In this document: piece after piece, positions 26,061 through 30,708 of the stretch
How the letters are laid out: the number at the start of each line of letters is the position of its first letter
How positions within the stretch are numbered: the stretch's first letter is position 1
From: an uncultured Propionivibrio sp.
GTDB lineage: Bacteria > Pseudomonadota > Gammaproteobacteria > Burkholderiales > Rhodocyclaceae
Length of the DNA stretch: 30,708 bases
NCBI GenBank assembly: GCA_938040985.1
Contig: CALHZD010000069.1
Location: forward strand, 1-30,708
Direction: 5' to 3'
Program-made: the position numbers and the translations under genes
Notes under the pieces: model-generated
The model's input: only the letters and a program-made list of their open reading frames with translations
Told to the model about the DNA's origin: nothing
Databases searched by the model: none

Positions 26061-27260
26061 CTATTCGCGCACCGCATCTCTGGCTTGGCGCAGCGCTTCG
26101 GCGAGCTGAAAGACCGACATGGCGTAAAAACTCGACCGGTTGTAGCGCGTAATAACGTAGAAGTTGTCAAAGCCGATCCAGTATTCCGTCGGCCAATCCG
26201 GCGTGACCAGATCGATCAGGGCAACGGGCCACTCGGCCAGATCGGCCTGTTTCTCGGCGGTGCGCGGGTCCGTTTCCAGCAGCGTGACGCCCTGCCGTGC
26301 CAGTTCGCCGAGCGCTTGTGCGGGCTTGATGCCGGCCGCGATCAAAGAGGCCGGATCGCCGTCGACACGGGCGGGTAGCGCCACGGGCGCATTGCTTTGC
26401 CAGCCGTGCCGGTTGAGATAACTGGCGACGCTGCCGATGGCATCGGCCGTGCTGTGGCGCAATTCGATGCGCCCGTCCCCGTCAAAATCAACGGCAAAAC
26501 GGCGCAGGCTGCCCGGCATGAATTGCGGGATGCCGATGGCGCCTGCGTAAGAGCCGCGATAGTCGGTAGGCAAGGCCCCGTTTTCCCGCGCCATGAGCAG
26601 CAGCGCTTCCAGCTCACTGCGGAAGAATGGCGCGCGCGGCGGATATTCAAAAGCCAGCGTGGAGAGCGCCTCCAGGACGGAAAAATTGCCCATATTGCGC
26701 CCGTATTCGGTTTCGACGCCAATGATGGCGACGATGATTTCGGGCGGTACGCCATAAACGGCCTCGGCGCGGGCGAGCGTTGCCTCGTGCATGCGCCAGA
26801 AATCGAGCCCGCCGTCGATGCGCCGTTCGTTGAGAAAGCGTGCGCGGTAACGCTGCCAGGAACGCTGTTGCTCGGGGACGGCAGCCGGACGAATCGCTTT
26901 CAGGACAACGGCGTTGCTACGAACGGTGGAAAAGTACTGCATCAGTTCATTTGCATCGAAACCGTGCCGCTCCTGCATTTCCTGGATGAACTCACCCACG
27001 ACGGGCAGCTCGCTGAATGGCGGTGTTTGCGGCGTGGGCGCTGGAGTCGTTCGATTTGCCGTCTTCACCCGATGGGCGCGCAGGGTGTTGGCGGCCACCT
27101 TGGTCGCGTGTTTTTTGACCGTTTTCGGCACTGTTTTCCCTGATGCGTTCGGTGCCTGACCGAGCGCGGTACTCGGCAGCCATAGCCCCGCCGAACTCAA
27201 TAGTGTCGTGAGCAGGGCGGCTGGCAGAAAGCGGCAAGGCGGATTATTTCTCGTCTTCAA
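26061..27260 (-). CDS. mltB: Lytic murein transglycosylase B (MltB-like)
   Basis: MltB-type enzymes cleave peptidoglycan glycan strands to leave 1,6-anhydro ends. The 399-residue protein has an N-terminal signal peptide (about 1-35), a low-complexity Lys/Thr/Pro linker (about 36-80) and the catalytic SLT_2 domain (about 85-390). The catalytic Glu183 lies in GVETEYGRN, followed by GAIGIPQFMPGS and VDFDGDGRIEL. No lipobox Cys is obvious, so it is more likely periplasmic than a lipoprotein. The start is a TTG at 27260, the only in-frame initiator at the signal peptide, only three bases after the stop of the upstream remnant. This suggests it once depended on translational coupling with that gene. 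Confidence 0.9.
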   Translation of the reverse strand: MKTRNNPPCRFLPAALLTTLLSSAGLWLPSTALGQAPNASGKTVPKTVKKHATKVAANTLRAHRVKTANRTTPAPTPQTPPFSELPVVGEFIQEMQERHGFDANELMQYFSTVRSNAVVLKAIRPAAVPEQQRSWQRYRARFLNERRIDGGLDFWRMHEATLARAEAVYGVPPEIIVAIIGVETEYGRNMGNFSVLEALSTLAFEYPPRAPFFRSELEALLLMARENGALPTDYRGSYAGAIGIPQFMPGSLRRFAVDFDGDGRIELRHSTADAIGSVASYLNRHGWQSNAPVALPARVDGDPASLIAAGIKPAQALGELARQGVTLLETDPRTAEKQADLAEWPVALIDLVTPDWPTEYWIGFDNFYVITRYNRSSFYAMSVFQLAEALRQARDAVRE

Positions 27261-27263
27261 GGT

Positions 27264-27681
27264 TCATGGCTCCGTGGCGTAATGCCGCTGCGTCCGTTCA
27301 AGCTGGCGCAGACAGCGTTTCAAATTTACAAGGTGCGCCGATTGTCCCTCACCGCCCGGGCCATAGCGCAATTCGGCGTAGCTGGCGGCTGCCTGACGGG
27401 TCAGCGCAGCCAGGGGCGGGGCGATATGTGGCGGCCGGATCGGGGTAGCCCAGCTCGATACGCATGAGAAAGCGGTCGAGTTGCGATTCGGGCAACGGAA
27501 AGGTGCCGACCTGGTACGACGGATTCTGCGTGGCAATGACGAAGAATGGTTCGGGCAGGCGGCGCGTTTCGCCTTCGGCGGTGACCTGCCGTTCCTCCAT
27601 AGCTTCGAGCAGGATGCTTTGTGTCTTGGGCGTGGCAGATGGGGGCTTGACCGGCGGCGCGGTCGTTTCTGGAGCGGGCAT
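27264..27681 (-). pseudogene. Deletion remnant: fragment of MoxR-type AAA ATPase fused out of frame to the tail of a TgpA-like transglutaminase
   Basis: On the minus strand, frame 27636-27430 encodes ATPKTQSILLEAMEERQV, then PEPFFVIATQNP and PLPESQLDRFLMRIELGYPDPAA. This is the middle of a MoxR ATPase around the sensor region, with the Walker A and B parts missing. Just after it, in another frame (about 27424-27264), comes IAPPLAALTRQAAASYAELR and a basic tail ending in a stop. This resembles the extreme C-terminus of DUF4129/TgpA-like transglutaminase proteins. moxR, DUF58 and tgpA normally form an operon, so the sequence fits a deletion that removed most of all three genes. An ATG at 27681 (MPAPETTAPP) may be the old moxR start. 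The TgpA match is from memory of the family and less certain than MoxR. Confidence 0.75.
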
Positions 27682-27840
27682 GGTGCGGGCGTTCTGGGCG
27701 TAGGCGTGGGCGAGGCTGAATGGAACGGTAAAGCGGCGAAACAAATTATCGCATAACGCTTCCGGCGGCTTCTGCATCGTTCATGACGCATTTGCCTGCC
27801 TTCGGTTAGAATTATCCACTCGAACCTACGGGAGCTTGTC

Positions 27841-28728
27841 ATGAAGATGATTACGGGATCTCTTGTTGCGCTGATTACGCCGATGCTTGAAGACGGCAGT
27901 CTGGATTTTGCATCATTGCGGCAATTGGTCGACCACCATGTCAAGGAAGGGACCGACGCCATTGTCGTGGTCGGCACGACAGGCGAGTCGCCGACGGTCA
28001 ATTTCGATGAACATCATGAGCTGATCAGAGTCGTGGTAGAGCAGGCCGCCGGGCGAATCCCCGTCGTTGCCGGTACGGGCGCCAATTCGACTGCGGAGGC
28101 CATTGACCTGACCGAGTACGCCAAAAAGGTCGGCGCCGATGCGGCGCTTTCCGTCGCGCCTTATTACAACAAGCCGACACAGGAAGGGATGTATCGCCAT
28201 TTCAGGACGATTGCCGAAGCGGTCGACATTCCGCTCATCCTTTACAACGTGCCGGGGCGTACGGTCGCCGATCTGTCCAATGACACGACGTTGCGCCTGG
28301 CGCAGATTCCCAACATCGTCGGCGTCAAGGATGCAACCGGCAATTTCGACCGCGGCTGTGAGCTGATCGCCCGTGCGCCAAAGGATTTCGCGGTGTATAG
28401 CGGCGATGACGCTACGGCGATTACTTTGATGCTGATGGGCGGTAAAGGGGATATTTCCGTGGTGGCGAACGTTGCGCCGCGTCTGATGCACGAAATGTGT
28501 GCGGCAGCGCTGCAAGGCGATCTCGCCAAAGCGCGCGAATTGCATTTCCGCCTGCACGGTCTGCATCGCCAGCTTTTCTGTGAGGCCAATCCGATCCCGG
28601 TCAAGTGGGCGTGCAAGGAAATCGGACTGACCCCGGCGGACGGTATCCGTCTGCCGCTAACGCCGCTTTCGCCCGAGTGCCATGAGCGTGTCCGTGCCGC
28701 CTTGCGGCAGGCCGGCCTACTTGCCTAA
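27841..28728 (+). CDS. dapA: 4-hydroxy-tetrahydrodipicolinate synthase
   Basis: DapA condenses pyruvate with aspartate semialdehyde, the first committed step to diaminopimelate and lysine. The 295-residue TIM-barrel protein has the pyruvate-binding GTTGESPT with Thr46/Thr47, Tyr135 and Arg140 in YNVPGRT, and the Schiff-base Lys163 in GVKDATGNF. The start MKMITGSLVALITPM matches the family, and GGGAG precedes the ATG. Key residues distinguish it acceptably from other members of the DHDPS family. bamC follows 19 bases later, an order conserved in proteobacteria. Confidence 0.96.
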   Translation: MKMITGSLVALITPMLEDGSLDFASLRQLVDHHVKEGTDAIVVVGTTGESPTVNFDEHHELIRVVVEQAAGRIPVVAGTGANSTAEAIDLTEYAKKVGADAALSVAPYYNKPTQEGMYRHFRTIAEAVDIPLILYNVPGRTVADLSNDTTLRLAQIPNIVGVKDATGNFDRGCELIARAPKDFAVYSGDDATAITLMLMGGKGDISVVANVAPRLMHEMCAAALQGDLAKARELHFRLHGLHRQLFCEANPIPVKWACKEIGLTPADGIRLPLTPLSPECHERVRAALRQAGLLA

Positions 28729-28747
28729 TTTTTTCAGGATTTTTTCG

Positions 28748-29872
28748 ATGAAAGTTGTTGTGTCGCGTGTTGCGCTTTATGCTGCGGCCGGGATTCTCGC
28801 CGGTTGCAGCACATTCCAGTTCGAAACGAAAAAAATTGATTACAAATCGGCCTCATCGAACAAGGTGTCGCCCCTTGAAATTCCCCCGGATCTGACTTCG
28901 CCGACGCGCGATAATCGTTACGTCATTCCCGAAAACGGGCGCGGCGCGACGACTTTTTCGCAGTATGCCGGTGAGCGCGCAACGGCACAGCCGAGCGAAG
29001 TGTTGCCGAATGTGGAAAAAATCCGCATCGAACGTTCGGGGAATCAGCGCTGGCTGGTCGTTGCCGAGTCGCCGGATAAACTCTGGGATCAGATCAAGGA
29101 TTTCTGGCGGGAAATCGGCTTTGTCATCAATGTCGAGCGACCCGAAGCGGGGGTGATGGAAACCGACTGGGCGGAAAACCGCGCCAAGATCGGTCAGGAT
29201 TTCATTCGCAACATGCTGGGCAAGGTGCTTGATTCGCTCTATTCGACGCCGGAGCGGGATAAATTCCGCACCCGTCTGGAACCGGGGAGCGAACCGGGAA
29301 CGACCGATATTTTCATCAGCCATCGCGGCATGTATGAAATTTTTACGACGGAGGGACGCGATACGACCCGCTGGCAGCCGCGTCCGGCCGATCCGGATCT
29401 GGAAGCCGAAATGCTGCGCCGCCTGATGGTGCGCCTGGGGTCGGACAAAAAACGCGCTGAAACGGAGCTGGCTGCCGCCAAGGCGAACATTCCCGAACGC
29501 GTCCGGTTGGTGCAGGACGGCGGCGCCGGGACGTTGGAAATGCAGGAAGCGTTTGACCGGGCATGGCGGCGCGTCGGGCTGGCGCTCGACCGCGTCGGCT
29601 TTACCGTCGAAGACCGCGATCGTTCAAATGGCCTGTACTTCGTTCGCTATGTCGATCCGGAGGCTGCGGAGCGCAATAAACCCGACGGCGGCCTGCTCTC
29701 CAAACTGGCGTTCTGGCGCTCCTCTGCGCCGCCGCAACAAACGGCGTATCGCATTCAGGTGAAAACCGCCGGCGCAGCAACCACCGTGCAGGTGCTCTCC
29801 GGCGAGGGGGGCGCGGATCAAAGCGATACGGCCAAACAGATCATCCGCCTGCTCTTTGAACAGTTGAAGTGA
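28748..29872 (+). CDS. bamC: Outer membrane assembly lipoprotein BamC (NlpB)
   Basis: BamC is a lipoprotein accessory of the BAM complex that inserts beta-barrel proteins in the outer membrane. I start at the ATG at 28748 (374 residues); the longer upstream frame overlaps dapA. A lipoprotein signal ends in the lipobox LAGC with Cys20. The N-terminal stretch after it, including YKSASSNKVSPLEIPPDL, matches the conserved BamC segment that contacts BamD. Two helix-grip-like domains follow (about 95-215 and 245-370). It sits between dapA and a metallo-hydrolase gene whose start overlaps its stop by one base. Confidence 0.93.
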   Translation: MKVVVSRVALYAAAGILAGCSTFQFETKKIDYKSASSNKVSPLEIPPDLTSPTRDNRYVIPENGRGATTFSQYAGERATAQPSEVLPNVEKIRIERSGNQRWLVVAESPDKLWDQIKDFWREIGFVINVERPEAGVMETDWAENRAKIGQDFIRNMLGKVLDSLYSTPERDKFRTRLEPGSEPGTTDIFISHRGMYEIFTTEGRDTTRWQPRPADPDLEAEMLRRLMVRLGSDKKRAETELAAAKANIPERVRLVQDGGAGTLEMQEAFDRAWRRVGLALDRVGFTVEDRDRSNGLYFVRYVDPEAAERNKPDGGLLSKLAFWRSSAPPQQTAYRIQVKTAGAATTVQVLSGEGGADQSDTAKQIIRLLFEQLK

Positions 29873-30636
29873 TGCGCTTTGCCTCGCTGGGCAGCGGCAG
29901 CCGAGGCAATGCGCTGGTTATCGAGTCCGGCGCGACGCGCATTCTGGTCGACTGCGGTTTTTCTACGCGCGTGACGCTGACGCGCCTGGCGCGTTTGGGC
30001 CTGGCGCCCGAAGATATCGACGCCGTGCTGGTGACGCATGAACACAGCGATCATCTGCATGGCGTCGCCGGTTTTTCCGGCCGTTTCGGCCTCCCCGTTT
30101 TCCTCACCTATGGTACGCATATCGCACTGCCCGATGCGGGCGGGCGTTTGCCGGAACATCGGCTGATCGACAGTCACCGTCCGTTTGCCATTAATGACCT
30201 GCATATTCAGCCGTTTCCTGTACCGCATGATGCGCGCGAACCCGTACAGTTCGTTTTTTCCGACGGCGATGTGCAACTGGGCGTACTGACCGACTGTGGC
30301 ACAGTCACGGCGCATATCATCGCCATGCTGCAAAAATGCGATGCGCTGGTGCTGGAATGCAACCATGATGCCGATCTGCTGGCTGCTTCACGCTATCCGT
30401 TCGTTCTCAGGCAGCGCATTGCCGGCGATTACGGTCATCTTGGCAATCACCAGGCGGCGGAGCTGCTGGAGCGCATCGAGCAAGGCCGGCTACGGCACGT
30501 CGTTGCCGCGCATCTGAGCGAGGAAAGCAATCGCCCTAAACTGGCTGCCGCTGCACTGGCGGAGGCGCTGAACTGCACGGCGGACTGGATCGGCGTTGCC
30601 GACCAGGAATCCGGCTGCGACTGGCGGCAGATTTAA
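29872..30636 (+). CDS. Metallo-beta-lactamase-fold hydrolase (YycJ/WalJ-like)
   Basis: The 254-residue protein has the MBL-fold signature THEHSDH with His56, His58, Asp60 and His61, and further metal ligands in VPHDA and ECNHD. The opening MRFASLGSGSRGNALVIESG is typical of the YycJ/VicX branch, which includes predicted 5'-exonuclease-like enzymes. The ATG at 29872 overlaps the bamC TGA by one base; a GTG one codon upstream is also possible. It ends the dapA-bamC operon inside the window. The exact substrate is unknown, though DNA-end processing has been suggested for this branch. Confidence 0.9.
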   Translation: MRFASLGSGSRGNALVIESGATRILVDCGFSTRVTLTRLARLGLAPEDIDAVLVTHEHSDHLHGVAGFSGRFGLPVFLTYGTHIALPDAGGRLPEHRLIDSHRPFAINDLHIQPFPVPHDAREPVQFVFSDGDVQLGVLTDCGTVTAHIIAMLQKCDALVLECNHDADLLAASRYPFVLRQRIAGDYGHLGNHQAAELLERIEQGRLRHVVAAHLSEESNRPKLAAAALAEALNCTADWIGVADQESGCDWRQI

Positions 30637-30708
30637 CCAAGGTCTGCCCGCAACCCCGCGTGAATAGGGCATCTCCGGGCAGGCGCCTCTGGAACCCTTA
30701 TCAATAAA

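Noticed and set aside
25772..26170. 132-codon minus-strand frame crossing the 15-base repeats
   Set aside because: Its C-terminal Thr/Gly/Glu repeat only reflects the DNA repeats. It overlaps the end of mltB and shows no gene signals.
30644..30682. Hairpin after the metallo-hydrolase gene as a terminator
   Set aside because: The stem is only 7 base pairs (30644-30650 with 30676-30682) with a 25-base loop and no T-tract, so it is too weak to call.

Overview
This window looks like a chromosomal segment of a betaproteobacterium, most likely of the Rhodocyclales type. The support is the rpsF-priB-rpsR-rplI order, the paired N-degron transferases aat and bpt, dapA followed by the lipoprotein gene bamC, an Rnf complex, and moderately high GC. 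The lineage is an inference from gene content; no rRNA or tRNA gene was found. I saw no CRISPR array, insertion sequence, integrase, phage gene or attachment site. Most of the window is ordinary core genome with a few accessory islands.

Layout. Positions 1-2428 (minus) hold the start of an rnf operon, rnfA-rnfB-rnfC, with rnfC cut by the window edge. Positions 2623-4128 (minus) hold aat-bpt, which conjugate amino acids to protein N-termini. Then come a secreted NlpC/P60 peptidase with a strong terminator (minus) and, divergently, a receiver-GGDEF protein (5130-6377) whose phosphoacceptor and GGDEF motifs are both lost. Positions 6500-8175 are a complete ribosomal/primosomal operon with promoter, leader hairpin and terminator, followed by dnaB and a DinG/YoaA-type iron-sulfur helicase. 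Positions 12054-13820 hold a cupin and an ATP-grasp-like protein of unknown role. A gene-poor stretch (13821-15129) contains one likely small membrane protein. Positions 15130-18806 (minus) are a sugar-type ABC importer (binding protein, double ATPase, permease). Divergent from it is clpB with a recognisable heat-shock promoter.

Positions 21816-25724 form a metabolic island. It has a family III CoA-transferase (minus), a divergent GntR/FCD regulator with a cluster of GTATAC-type sites between them, and a fused DhaK-DhaL kinase just downstream of the regulator. Positions 26061-27681 (minus) hold a lytic transglycosylase preceded by a decayed remnant joining a piece of a MoxR ATPase to the tail of a transglutaminase-like protein. 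The window ends with dapA-bamC-metallo-beta-lactamase (plus), tightly packed as an operon.

I found no convincing new multi-gene system. The best leads are the doubly degenerate receiver-GGDEF protein, the moxR-tgpA deletion scar, the operator array at the CoA-transferase/GntR/kinase island, and the uncharacterised cupin plus ATP-grasp pair.
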